Of a stretch of DNA of 64,000 nt, positions 9,601 through 17,024 are shown in pieces. Position 1 is the first letter of the stretch; each line of letters starts with the position of its first letter. A program made the translations under genes and the position numbers. Origin of the DNA: Lewinellaceae bacterium (GTDB taxonomy: Bacteria > Bacteroidota > Bacteroidia > Chitinophagales > Saprospiraceae); NCBI GenBank assembly GCA_016716135.1, contig JADJWX010000013.1, positions 193,545 to 257,544 on the forward strand, written 5' to 3'. Under the pieces are notes generated by a model. The model made no database searches and was not told the origin of the DNA. It was given only the letters and a program-made list of their open reading frames with translations.

Positions 9601-11230
9601 CATTGCGTTTCACGAAATGCTGAGCGGCCAGTTGATCGGGCTTTCCGTAGACGCCACCATCGACAAATACGACCCCGTAACCCTGGCGGCGTCCGTGGTG
9701 CTCGGGAAAGGCAACAGCGTGTTGGACAAGATCAATCTCGATTTTTTGCCGAAGGCAAAGGCACTGCGGCAGACGATCGAATTGGGCGAACTGTTCAGCA
9801 TTATTCCCTACCAGTCGGGCTTGCCCATTCCCATTCCGGTGTTTTTCGACCGGCTGCGTTTCGACTATGCAGGTGTGGAGGGCGCAAAACTGGCGTCGGA
9901 ATTCAGATTCCCGCGTCCCAGCCTCAACCTGGCTTTTCTTGCCGGATTGCTGACCGACTTTATCGCCTTTTTTACGGTGGATGGCGCACTGCTGGATCCG
10001 AATAAAGACCCCAAAGGCGCCGACCTGTCGTACACCATCGGCGCCAATTATCTCACGCTGCCAAAATACCTGGGCGGCAAGGACATTGGCAGCACGCAGG
10101 ATATTGTGACCATCAGTTTGTATGAAAATGTGGCGCACCTGTTGAACTTTCTGAAAACGTACTCCATCATTCAGGAGTTTGTGTATGTTTTCCCGCCGGA
10201 ATTCCGGATTCAGAACAAATCGTTCAAAACCAAATTCATCAACCTGGACCTGGAGCTGAGCGGCGGCTGGGTGGTGAGTACGCCCGAAGAATTTCCCACG
10301 ATCCCGGAAAACAAACTGCCCATCCCGCCACAGGAGCGTGCAGAACTGTTGTCCGTTTTGCCGGCGATCACGCCAGGTATGCAGGGTGTAATTGTGATGT
10401 TGCGGGGGAAAACACAAATTGGCCCGGCGGCGCTGGAAAGCCAGTTCGCCATGCTGGGCACGTATGAACGCGGTTTCGGAACGGGCCTGCGGCTGCGCGG
10501 CGCTATTTCCGATATCATCGGGATGGATATGCGCGGTAGTATCGAGATAGATCCCTTGAACCTGCATTTTGGGCTCAAGGGCGAGATCCTGTTTCAACTG
10601 GTGGGCACACCCATTGTGCAGGGCAGCGTCTCGATATCGGAACAAGGCATTGCGGTAACTGCCGCGCTCAACCTGTTCCCGGAAGCGAATACGATCGCTC
10701 ATGTCGGCGGCGCGGTCAAAGGTGTGCTGAGCAGTACCGGTTTTGAACTATCCTGTTCCAACGGGCATATCGAGGTAGGCGGCGTGCAAATTATCAGCGG
10801 CGCCGGCGGTGGTATTTCCGACAAAGGGGTTTGGCTGCAAGGGACCTTCCTGGGGCAAACGGTACGGTTTGCAACCCTGGTGTCGGCCAAGTCATTTACC
10901 ATAGAAGGCGCCTTGCAAATCCATATCGATACCTCGATAGACCTGGAGGTTCAAACCAAGGTGAGCAAAGTGGTCGACGACATTCTGGAAGAAGTCATCG
11001 AGTGGGTCACAAAAACTTTCTCCGTGGAAATGGATGTCACGTTGTACGCATCCGTCGGCATCGGCGGCTTCCACGGCAAGGTGGTGCTGGATATTAAAAA
11101 GCCGGTGGTAGTGAAGAAAGAATTTACGATCAGTGTGACGCCTAAAAATCTGGCGGATTTCAAAAAAGTGGTTATTGACTATGTGGAAGATCGGAAGGAT
11201 GAGTTGTTTCGGGAGTTGAAGTTTATTTAG
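6602..11230 (+). CDS. Very large protein of unknown function (1542 aa)
   Basis: I do not recognise the family with confidence; a DUF6603-like large protein is one possibility. No signal peptide and no T9SS domain. The protein is rich in alternating hydrophobic/polar segments that look like long beta-sheet repeats (for example ELTGSAPDFTMTGRLAEGEK, then VSAKHGIGGVDFSLHDLHLH and LALPILSLTRDTKG). One strongly hydrophobic stretch lies near residues 319-355 (LAIALAMIVLTVGVTTLTFG and onwards). The pattern recalls proteins that form long amphipathic beta grooves, but this is only an impression. Codon use looks like its neighbours. It stands alone between a repeat array and a palindrome, with no operon partner. 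Confidence 0.7.
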   Translation: MQNNLSIPTLQKQLEVVGGTLVLDRQNYGDKWGAWLEQFWGGRAFGVHRMRPGAAQADRATFTGFTNLPGGESECPVQGSLQIDAFGRVDVTIQLTLDADTVELSRLLGVASSALLSAMALDGGQLRLSTVGYDPSGDGSGFGAAPDPYTYSRPGVQLPAGMPQLSLGLDPAKKAGNAFAQIFKVAKRTFNGAFFYAGNSPCFFLNSDAEVALQFGDKALNLRAHVFSHTPDPEDTAPKASLGVSLELDLGGQTLLLIGRIPDSAGALRLHLYQRDVRLQGLAALGSLLQIPELDSQLPEPVRKQTDIGLQKFQLDLNPATLAIALAMIVLTVGVTTLTFGSALSVLSGLILRIDLTAPFDAARRAFAAVLSGLVTALDVDIELTGSAPDFTMTGRLAEGEKIPVSAVLREVVEPLGLPWPKGIPQVDMTTLELSISPKSGDLSALFGAEVSAKHGIGGVDFSLHDLHLHFKRESGVMALEFGTRASLLGIEAEVLAQSPSDDRGWLFSGSFQLAKPVGLKFLFDQILKYGIEVNTKYVEFEVDRGNLVFGLGGPYFYIDFGISASFTFGEVGRLNAEFALFEFAGAGPGAPSDWRYGLKGGLQLPNLPVLGGFLQFTKEKSSLSLDFIPDENSSKIALDLPLPSAAKDNPQIVLALPILSLTRDTKGIWNSSNNIVVEFRHIPSTVRPVIAERYEMDFTISSTGKVELAASPFLKLYAHKLPEIPLPGKSVSLGVLAVGVPKLSVLVDKDIWLSARIALGIPSEVNHVFGTKNGKPRLELFRVFDPKNPEETTVNLELRGGPDGAFVQLLNSPLKAVETEEVDGKTYWNVDMGEVGAGRLQLPVFQYDPARQVFAASGGFEITRELQLPLDLLQNLFRSIGLDGVADLIPDAIPLMSFDLLDKDDNLEPQKLNAFFHNRLPQPMLDALGVVASYFNDTPDRFRKFMRFKMPDALAFEAEFGATGTMGFKLKSSPGIKYIAVGAGTPVPIPALQLVELRSIAFHEMLSGQLIGLSVDATIDKYDPVTLAASVVLGKGNSVLDKINLDFLPKAKALRQTIELGELFSIIPYQSGLPIPIPVFFDRLRFDYAGVEGAKLASEFRFPRPSLNLAFLAGLLTDFIAFFTVDGALLDPNKDPKGADLSYTIGANYLTLPKYLGGKDIGSTQDIVTISLYENVAHLLNFLKTYSIIQEFVYVFPPEFRIQNKSFKTKFINLDLELSGGWVVSTPEEFPTIPENKLPIPPQERAELLSVLPAITPGMQGVIVMLRGKTQIGPAALESQFAMLGTYERGFGTGLRLRGAISDIIGMDMRGSIEIDPLNLHFGLKGEILFQLVGTPIVQGSVSISEQGIAVTAALNLFPEANTIAHVGGAVKGVLSSTGFELSCSNGHIEVGGVQIISGAGGGISDKGVWLQGTFLGQTVRFATLVSAKSFTIEGALQIHIDTSIDLEVQTKVSKVVDDILEEVIEWVTKTFSVEMDVTLYASVGIGGFHGKVVLDIKKPVVVKKEFTISVTPKNLADFKKVVIDYVEDRKDELFRELKFI

Positions 11231-11289
11231 GGGGGAGGGGTGTTTTTTGTTTTTGAAATTGGCAACGGCGTGAGGGGGCCTGTTTACCC

Positions 11290-11473
11290 AAAAGTTGATT
11301 GAATTTTTTGAAATGTGTCGAACCTAGGTGAAACATTGTGCTCCACCCGGTCAACCCCACCCCCGCCCCCTTGGGGAGGGGCCGGGGGTGGGGTTGACAC
11401 GGCGGAGCACAATGACGCATAAAAAGATACAATTCGACTTTTTACATATTCTAAAATTATCAATCAACTTTTA
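11290..11473. repeat. Nested palindrome between convergent genes
   Basis: Outer arms AAAAGTTGATTGA (11290-11302) and TCAATCAACTTTT (11461-11473) enclose inner arms CATTGTGCTCC-(5)-GTCAACCCCACCCCC (11334-11364) and GGGGGTGGGGTTGAC-(5)-GGAGCACAATG (11384-11414). The centre is GC-rich. It fills most of the 293-bp gap between the 3' ends of two convergent genes and could act as a bidirectional terminator, though no clean T-run follows the stem. Confidence 0.65.
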
Positions 11474-11523
11474 AATAATCGGCCAGGGTTATGAACCCTG
11501 GCGCTGTTCGTAACCAGTCCCGC

Positions 11524-13029
11524 TCACCCCTTCCCCCGCATCAAAAACTCCAGCAATAACCCCGTCAGCGTTTCATAGGGAATAATTTCCAGTTCGTATT
11601 GCTGGTTGGCCGGCCGGTGCGGTGCAGCGGAGAGTTCCTTCAACAGCGGCGCGATTTTTTGTTGGAAAACCGGAATCTGAAAGTTCGATTTTGGCAGTTG
11701 CAACAGTATCCGAATGAACAAGTTAGAGCGGCCGGCGCCGGGGTGATGCAGGTAGCGGCTGCGGTATTTTTCCAGCGCTTCGATGCGCTCCAGCACGTCG
11801 CCTTTGCGGTCTTCGAGCAGGAGTAGCAGGGTGAAGGCGATCTGAATGGCCACGTTCATGCCTGATTTGTCTTGTCCGTACACCGGAGTTTCGTTGGCGA
11901 AGCGGAAACTGCGGAAAGCCGGCAGGCTGTTTTCGGGAGGCGCCCAGCCCTTGAGTTGGTACAGGATGAAGATATAGGCGCCGAAAATATGCCAGGTTTC
12001 ACGTTGGGGTGGCCGCAGGTTGGAGAAGCGGCGTTGGCGGGTGGTTGTTTGATAGAGTTCGAGTGCCAGGGCGTACTTGCCCGCATGCATGGCCAGGTAA
12101 AAATACATTTCACAGGCATTGAAAAAGTTGTGCGAACCATTGGGCGCATGGTCAAGGCTGGCCAGCACGGCTTTTTCGCCCTCGGCGTATTGCCGCAGCC
12201 CGATGCAGGCCGGCACTTTGGCGTAGTAAAACATGGCCAGGGAATTGCCGACCGGGTAGCGTTTGTTTTTGAAATACCGGATGGCCTCGTCGAAGTTGTC
12301 GAGGGCGGCGCTGAAATCGGCGGTTTCGAGCAGGTAGTTTCCCCGGATAATATAAAAATACACGTGAAACAGGTAAGAGGGTGTTTTGCCTTTGAAGGGT
12401 TCGAGGGCTTGCAGGCACTGCCGGGTGTGCGCCTGCAAATCGCCCTGCGGCCCCTTGGTTTGCCGGAGCGGCAATTTGATCCGCTGGAAACAGTCGGCAG
12501 CGCGTTCTTCGGCTTCGGCATGGGCGCGGTATGTCCAGTAATCGGTGGAATATTCGTCAAACTGCTGAATAGTTCCTTTCACGCTGATCACCGATTCTTT
12601 CAGCACGCGCAAGGCCTCGGCAGCAAAAGCCGGCACGTCATAGTCGAGGCCGCGGCGATACAGGCGTTTGGCAATGCTCAGCGGCGCATGGCGGTAGCCC
12701 CGCATGTGCAGGAGGTTCATCAGGGCCAGTTCGAGCGTGCCTTCCACGTAGTTTTTGACCGTGGCGTCGACCTTCGCTTTTTCCTCATCAAAAAAAATGC
12801 TCATCCGGCGGAGGATTTTCCGGAGCCGGCTGGCCTGTTTTTTATAAGTGGTCAGCCCCAGGCCGGCGGCGCGTGCTGCATCGGCGTCGCCGGCAAGGTT
12901 CTGTTTCCAGATAGTTTGGTACAAATGCCGGAGTTCGGGATCGGCATCGGCAAAAAAGCGCAGCAGGTGTTCGTCGCGCCAAACGCTGGTTTTTACAAAA
13001 TGGAGCAGGTCGTTGAGTTCCTTGATCAT
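11524..13029 (-). CDS. Helical-repeat (TPR-like) protein of unknown function
   Basis: About 501 residues from the ATG at 13029 (MIKELNDLLHFVKTSVW). A longer frame exists to 13149 but its first 40 residues are low-quality. The protein is all-helical by composition, with TPR-like segments in the middle (SAALDNFDEAIRYFKNKRYP, ALELYQTTTRQRRF). There is no signal peptide, so it is probably cytoplasmic. The N-terminal part (LRKILRRMSIFFDEEKAKVD) may form a coiled coil. I cannot name a family; proteins of this design are common as lone genes in Saprospiria, and a scaffold role is inference. Single gene, convergent with the 1542-residue gene. Confidence 0.75.
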   Translation of the reverse strand: MIKELNDLLHFVKTSVWRDEHLLRFFADADPELRHLYQTIWKQNLAGDADAARAAGLGLTTYKKQASRLRKILRRMSIFFDEEKAKVDATVKNYVEGTLELALMNLLHMRGYRHAPLSIAKRLYRRGLDYDVPAFAAEALRVLKESVISVKGTIQQFDEYSTDYWTYRAHAEAEERAADCFQRIKLPLRQTKGPQGDLQAHTRQCLQALEPFKGKTPSYLFHVYFYIIRGNYLLETADFSAALDNFDEAIRYFKNKRYPVGNSLAMFYYAKVPACIGLRQYAEGEKAVLASLDHAPNGSHNFFNACEMYFYLAMHAGKYALALELYQTTTRQRRFSNLRPPQRETWHIFGAYIFILYQLKGWAPPENSLPAFRSFRFANETPVYGQDKSGMNVAIQIAFTLLLLLEDRKGDVLERIEALEKYRSRYLHHPGAGRSNLFIRILLQLPKSNFQIPVFQQKIAPLLKELSAAPHRPANQQYELEIIPYETLTGLLLEFLMRGKG

Positions 13030-13430
13030 GCGTGCACAAATTGAACCGCCCGGGGCCTGCGGACAGACTCCGGATTGCTGCCGGGAACGGGCAGGTATTC
13101 CTGAATGTGGCTGAAAAACGGTGCGCAACACAAACCGCCGTAGCTGCATAGGTCGGGATGGCGAGGCAACAGGCCTGGAGGGCAGGCGCGCGGTTTGTAC
13201 TTCTGCAGGTAAACATACTGTTTTTGGGTGAAAAATGGCAGCCGTTGCGAAAAACCGGGAGTAAGCGCGGCTGCCTGAAATTGCATAAATCGCTGAAAAC
13301 GAGAAGGCTGCGCCGGTATGGAGAGACTAAATCACGTCAAAAAAGTGGTTTGAAATGTCGTTGCGCCGGGTTCCGGCAATGGCGAGTTTTGTACCTGTTA
13401 CTTGCACTACTCACCTAAACCTGCATACTT

Positions 13431-13523
13431 ATGAACAAACAATTTACCCAACGAAGCATAGCCGCAATACCGTGTGACTACCGGCGTCCGGAAGCGATTG
13501 TCATCGAGATCATTCACGTTTAA
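13431..13523 (+). CDS. 30-residue peptide with YxxPxxxVIEI motif
   Basis: A short frame, ATG 13431 to TAA 13521-13523: MNKQFTQRSIAAIPCDYRRP and then EAIVIEIIHV. The motif Y-x-x-P-x-x-x-V-I-E-I is typical of the many very small peptides of unknown function found in Bacteroidota (general form MKK..Y..P..EVIEIE). A strong intrinsic terminator begins 28 nt after the stop (13551-13587), so this is a self-contained transcription unit. It carries one Cys. No processing or transport genes are adjacent. It could be a stand-alone small protein or the remnant of a precursor peptide; the terminator and motif are the main support. Confidence 0.55.
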   Translation: MNKQFTQRSIAAIPCDYRRPEAIVIEIIHV

Positions 13524-13550
13524 GCTTCCGGTTTTTCCGGCAATTTTGGC

Positions 13551-13587
13551 TACCCGCCGAGGCACTCCGCCCGGCGGGTATTTTTTT
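13551..13587 (+). terminator. Intrinsic terminator of the 30-residue peptide gene
   Basis: TACCCGCCG, an 11-nt loop, then CGGCGGGTA, followed at once by seven T residues (13581-13587). The stem has 9 bp, mostly G/C. It is one of the clearest rho-independent terminators in the window. Confidence 0.85.
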
Positions 13588-13934
13588 GCCCTGAAAAATG
13601 GTCGCGGGGTATTTACTTAAAAAAGGCTTTGGACTTGACTAATGTTTTTAGCCCAAGATATTCATTTCCAAAAGATTAGGATCAAATGCCCGGTGTAATC
13701 ACCAAGTTTCTTTTGCCAAAACTGTCCGGGAACCTTTCGGGCCAAATGCAGGATTTTTGTAGGGTCAGAAATTTCTCCGGGAGCGTGTTCGCGGTTTCCT
13801 GTTCCGGTAAAACGCCGGGCACGCTTCCTCCCCAAAAGCCGATAAATCCGGCAACTTGTTTCAGATACATTGCTTAGCACATTGTAAATTAAATCTATTT
13901 GTATTCAAAAATTGAACGCTGTGCCCTCCGTACC

Positions 13935-13982
13935 TCTGTGAGCCTCTGTGTTACCTTTTTAAGTTTCACAGAGGCTCACAGA
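13935..13982. repeat. Inverted repeat, 16-bp arms
   Basis: TCTGTGAGCCTCTGTG (13935-13950) pairs perfectly with CACAGAGGCTCACAGA (13967-13982) around a 16-nt loop. It lies in the otherwise empty stretch 13588-14090, about 110 nt before the secreted protein gene. A similar type of palindrome is at 30048-30106. Confidence 0.7.
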
Positions 13983-14090
13983 GAAACAGCGAGCACAAAG
14001 AGCATATCCAATCCAGTCGCCTGGAAATAGAAAAACCGGGCTCCGAAAACCTTTTCGCAGGAAATAATTCATCAAAAACAACCAAGGACC

Positions 14091-14672
14091 ATGTCAGTTA
14101 ATTTGAACCGGGTATGCTGGATTCAACAGGGGCGTGTTTTATTCATATTGTGCATTGTGCTGGTGCATATTCCCCTGTTTGCGCAACATGATGCCAGCTA
14201 TTGGAATGCTCATCTGGCAATCCTGGATATGCGTACCCGGGCGGTCGGCGCCACGGCCTATGTTCGCGAGATCAGGCTCCGGAATTTTCAGGATGCAGAC
14301 AGCCTTCCGGTTGCTTTTGGCTTTGGCGCCGACCTGTTTGCCGATCATGGCGCGGGTTTTGACCTGGCGCCTGCCGACGGCGTGTATACGTCGGAACGAT
14401 GTTATGCCTATCATCCGGGGCTGCCGGTTGTGGCACTTGGTTTTGTCCTGGCAGGTACGGATTTTAACCATACCGATGCCTTGACTGCAACGTATGCAGC
14501 ACATCCGGCTTCTCAACCCGGGCCGGGCGCCATGCCACTGCGCGTGGTGCAGTGTAGGCTGAAACTTTGCCCCTGCCCCTTGCCCTGCCTTTGCTTTGCC
14601 TGTGAATGGGGGGATGGCGCCTGGTGTCTGGATTGGTGTGATTGTCAGGGGGAGGTTTTTATCAGTTGGTAA
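14091..14672 (+). CDS. Secreted protein with Cys-rich C-terminus
   Basis: 193 residues. An N-terminal hydrophobic segment (GRVLFILCIVLVHIPLFAQ) acts as a signal peptide with cleavage after about residue 32. The middle contains GADLFADHGAGFDLAPADG followed by VYTS, a pattern seen in secreted Bacteroidota domains with an Asp/Gly-rich turn. The last 40 residues are dense in cysteine (CRLKLCPCPLPCLCFACEW, then CLDWCDC): nine Cys in about 35 residues, suggesting disulphides or metal binding. Family unknown to me; small secreted proteins with similar Cys/Trp-rich tails occur in Saprospiria. The next gene begins 22 nt after the stop, so the two are probably co-transcribed. Confidence 0.7.
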   Translation: MSVNLNRVCWIQQGRVLFILCIVLVHIPLFAQHDASYWNAHLAILDMRTRAVGATAYVREIRLRNFQDADSLPVAFGFGADLFADHGAGFDLAPADGVYTSERCYAYHPGLPVVALGFVLAGTDFNHTDALTATYAAHPASQPGPGAMPLRVVQCRLKLCPCPLPCLCFACEWGDGAWCLDWCDCQGEVFISW

Positions 14673-14694
14673 ATGGAGCAGATAAACGATCACC

Positions 14695-15870
14695 ATGAAT
14701 ATTTGCTATGCGGCACTTTCAGGGAGGGTTGTAGCGATGATCCTGTTGTTGTTGCCATGCCGGTTGGTTGCCGGCGTGGCGCCGGGCGATTCGTTGCAGC
14801 ATTTTGACTGCTGGCTGGCATCCACCAATTCGGATTTTCAACGCCTGAAGCTGGAGCACGCGCAGGCAATGGCTGATGCCCGCGCCCGGCTGGTCGAAGT
14901 GCGCCAGCTGTTGCAGGGGGCGGCAGCCCGGCGCGATCCGGAAACGGGGTATGCCTTGTTATTGGAAAAAATGCAACTGGATGAATCCATCCGTCTGCTG
15001 GAAGCCGATGCGGCCCTGAAACAGCTGCGTTTACGCTATCGCAAGGGCATCGAAATGCTCAAAATGTTGTACGAGAAAATTCTGAGCCTCGATCACCATT
15101 TCACCAGCCTGCGCACCAGCCAGCAGATTGCACGCATCAGTAATCCGCACGAATACCCCGAATTTAAAGCCCTCAACGGTATGCTGGAGGAACGGATGAA
15201 AAAGAAATTCGGATTCTCCCTGCCTGCGCTGCTGGAAAGCAACCCCTACTTGTCGGCAACATACTCGCTCGTAGGGCTGGCCCTGGGCATCGGCGATACC
15301 CGGCAAGACCAGGCCAACATGGAAAAAATATCCTGTATTCTCGATTTTACCGTGCGCATGGACCAGCAACTCAACGTCATTCAGTATGAAACTGAATTTC
15401 TTCGCGATGCCAATCTTTCCCTCAAACGGGAATGCGAGCTGCTTTTCAACGATTGTACACGCCAGATCGGGTACTCGACACCTTTGGTCCAATGCCGGGA
15501 TCAGGACGACTGGGAGCAACTCTTCAATCAGCTCGAACGGTATATCGAAGTAGCGGAACAGGCTCTGGAAACCAACCCGGCAATACCCAGAAAGGCCCAT
15601 GCCAACTTGCAATTTTCTATAGACCGGATCGTCCATTTTCTGGATCAGTATTGTGCATTCATAGCACAGGGTAATGGGTACTACCGGAAATTCGGCCGGA
15701 TTGCCGGGAGTTATCAGCATGAAGCGCGTTGTGCAGCAGTATTGCCGGATACCTTCAGCAGCCTGAAGTCGGATATTGAAATCACCCTGGAAAAGTTTAA
15801 CAATGCCTACTACCTTCCGGAAATGCAGGGTTCGCGCCTGAAAGATTTGCTCTACGGGATTGAGGATTAA
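14695..15870 (+). CDS. Secreted or periplasmic alpha-helical protein, unknown function
   Basis: 391 residues. The N-terminus has a signal peptide (VVAMILLLLPCRLVAG) after a short basic region; a second Met at codon 15 is an alternative start. The rest is mostly helical with long charged heptads (LEHAQAMADARARLVEVRQL, LLEADAALKQLRLRYRKGIE) that suggest coiled coil in the first 130 residues. Three Cys pairs may form disulphides. I do not recognise a family. It is 22 nt behind the Cys-rich secreted protein, so the pair may function together in the periplasm; this is inferred only from spacing. Confidence 0.65.
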   Translation: MNICYAALSGRVVAMILLLLPCRLVAGVAPGDSLQHFDCWLASTNSDFQRLKLEHAQAMADARARLVEVRQLLQGAAARRDPETGYALLLEKMQLDESIRLLEADAALKQLRLRYRKGIEMLKMLYEKILSLDHHFTSLRTSQQIARISNPHEYPEFKALNGMLEERMKKKFGFSLPALLESNPYLSATYSLVGLALGIGDTRQDQANMEKISCILDFTVRMDQQLNVIQYETEFLRDANLSLKRECELLFNDCTRQIGYSTPLVQCRDQDDWEQLFNQLERYIEVAEQALETNPAIPRKAHANLQFSIDRIVHFLDQYCAFIAQGNGYYRKFGRIAGSYQHEARCAAVLPDTFSSLKSDIEITLEKFNNAYYLPEMQGSRLKDLLYGIED

Positions 15871-15872
15871 CC

Positions 15873-15902
15873 TTTGGTCAAATACAAATTTCTATACCTT
15901 TG
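15873..15902 (+). promoter_or_regulatory. Bacteroidota-type promoter of the nucleotidyltransferase gene
   Basis: A -33 box TTTG (15873-15876) and a -7 box TACCTTTG (15895-15902) are separated by 18 nt, close to the Bacteroidota sigma-A consensus TTTG-N19-TAnnTTTG. The predicted start of transcription, near 15909, leaves a leader of about 94 nt before the ATG at 16003. Confidence 0.6.
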
Positions 15903-16002
15903 ACAGGTAAAACCAACACCCACCCGCCTGTATGCGTGTTTGTTCAGGTCTATTGTTTACCCGCTGCTTCGCTTGCAAAAAAGCAGTTTGCTGCCGTCAA
16001 CC

Positions 16003-17001
16003 ATGAAAGTTGTTATCCCCGTGGCAGGAGCCGGGACCCGGCTTCGCCCGCATACCTTCACACAACCTAAGCCGCTGATGCCCGTTGCGGGCAAACCGAT
16101 AATCGCCTTCATTATCGATACGCTGGCCGAAGCAGGGCTAACCAACTTTGTATTTGTCATTGGCTACCTGGGCGAAAAAGTGCGCAACTTTGTGGAGCAG
16201 CAATATCCGCACCTGCAAACCGAATTTGTCTATCAGGAACACCGCGAAGGATCCGGGCATGCGGTGTGGATGGCAAGGCATGCCATTGAACAGGAGGATC
16301 AGGTGTTTATCGCATTTGGCGATACCATTTTTGATGCGGACCTGAAGGAAATGCTCGATTGCCCGCATTCCTGCGTGGGCGTGAAAAAAGTAGTAGACCC
16401 CCGCGAATTTGGCGTGGCCGATACCGATGAAAACGGCATGGTCACCCGGATGATCGAAAAGCCCCGCATCCCCAAATCGAACATGGCCATGGTGGGTTTG
16501 TACAAGGTCAATGAAGTGAAATCACTCCTGAACGCCATTGAACATCTGATCCAAACAGAACAACGTACGGTCGGAGAATATCAGTTGACCGATGCCTTGC
16601 AACGCATGCATGAACAGGGTGTTCCCTTCCAGGCCATCACGGTGAACAACTGGTTCGATTGCGGCCGGAAAGATGTGCTGCTCGAAACCAATGCCATGCT
16701 GCTAAGCCAGCGCGGTTACGCCACCGACGCCTACAAACTGCCCGATTTTGAAAACACCATCATTATTCATCCTATCGCCGTCGGCGAAAACTGCAATATC
16801 GCCAACAGTATCGTCGGGCCGCACGTGACCATCGGCAACAACGTGACCATCAATTCTTCGATCATCAAAGACAGCATCATCGGTAACTTCGCCTCCCTCG
16901 ACGACGTGGTGCTGCACCGCTCTGTGGTGGGCAGCGACGCCACTATCAAAGGCACAAATCTGAGTTTGAACATCGGGGACAACACCGAGATTGATTTGTA
17001 A
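16003..17001 (+). CDS. Sugar-phosphate nucleotidyltransferase with left-handed beta-helix tail
   Basis: 332 residues from ATG 16003; the frame opens earlier, but MKVVIPVAGAGTRLRPHTF is the canonical N-terminus. It contains the G-x-G-T-R-L-x-P signature and the KPLMPVAGKPI motif that bind the nucleotide and sugar phosphate, and a metal-binding Asp in AFGDTIFDADL. The last 80 residues are hexapeptide repeats (IHPIAVGENCNIANSIVG, VTIGNNVTINSSI). Family knowledge: these enzymes activate glucose-1-phosphate or related sugars to NDP-sugars for cell-surface polysaccharide; nearest types are RfbA-like thymidylyl- or mannose-1-P guanylyltransferases. Substrate cannot be set from sequence. No glycan operon surrounds it. 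Confidence 0.9.
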   Translation: MKVVIPVAGAGTRLRPHTFTQPKPLMPVAGKPIIAFIIDTLAEAGLTNFVFVIGYLGEKVRNFVEQQYPHLQTEFVYQEHREGSGHAVWMARHAIEQEDQVFIAFGDTIFDADLKEMLDCPHSCVGVKKVVDPREFGVADTDENGMVTRMIEKPRIPKSNMAMVGLYKVNEVKSLLNAIEHLIQTEQRTVGEYQLTDALQRMHEQGVPFQAITVNNWFDCGRKDVLLETNAMLLSQRGYATDAYKLPDFENTIIIHPIAVGENCNIANSIVGPHVTIGNNVTINSSIIKDSIIGNFASLDDVVLHRSVVGSDATIKGTNLSLNIGDNTEIDL

Positions 17002-17024
17002 CGCCATCTGCCAGACGGCGTTAC
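16998..17024. terminator. Hairpin overlapping both stop codons of convergent genes
   Basis: GTAACGCC (16998-17005) pairs with GGCGTTAC (17017-17024) across an 11-nt loop. The TAA of the nucleotidyltransferase (16999-17001) and the TAA of the transporter on the other strand (17021-17023) both lie in the stem. There is no T-run, so termination efficiency is uncertain. Confidence 0.5.

Noticed and set aside
9521..10702. 393-residue frame on the minus strand inside the 1542-residue gene
   Set aside because: Antisense frame kept open by codon bias; no start context or motif.
13662..13880. Short frames on both strands (63-72 residues) upstream of the secreted protein
   Set aside because: Frames on opposite strands overlap fully, neither has a motif, and no terminator or promoter supports one.
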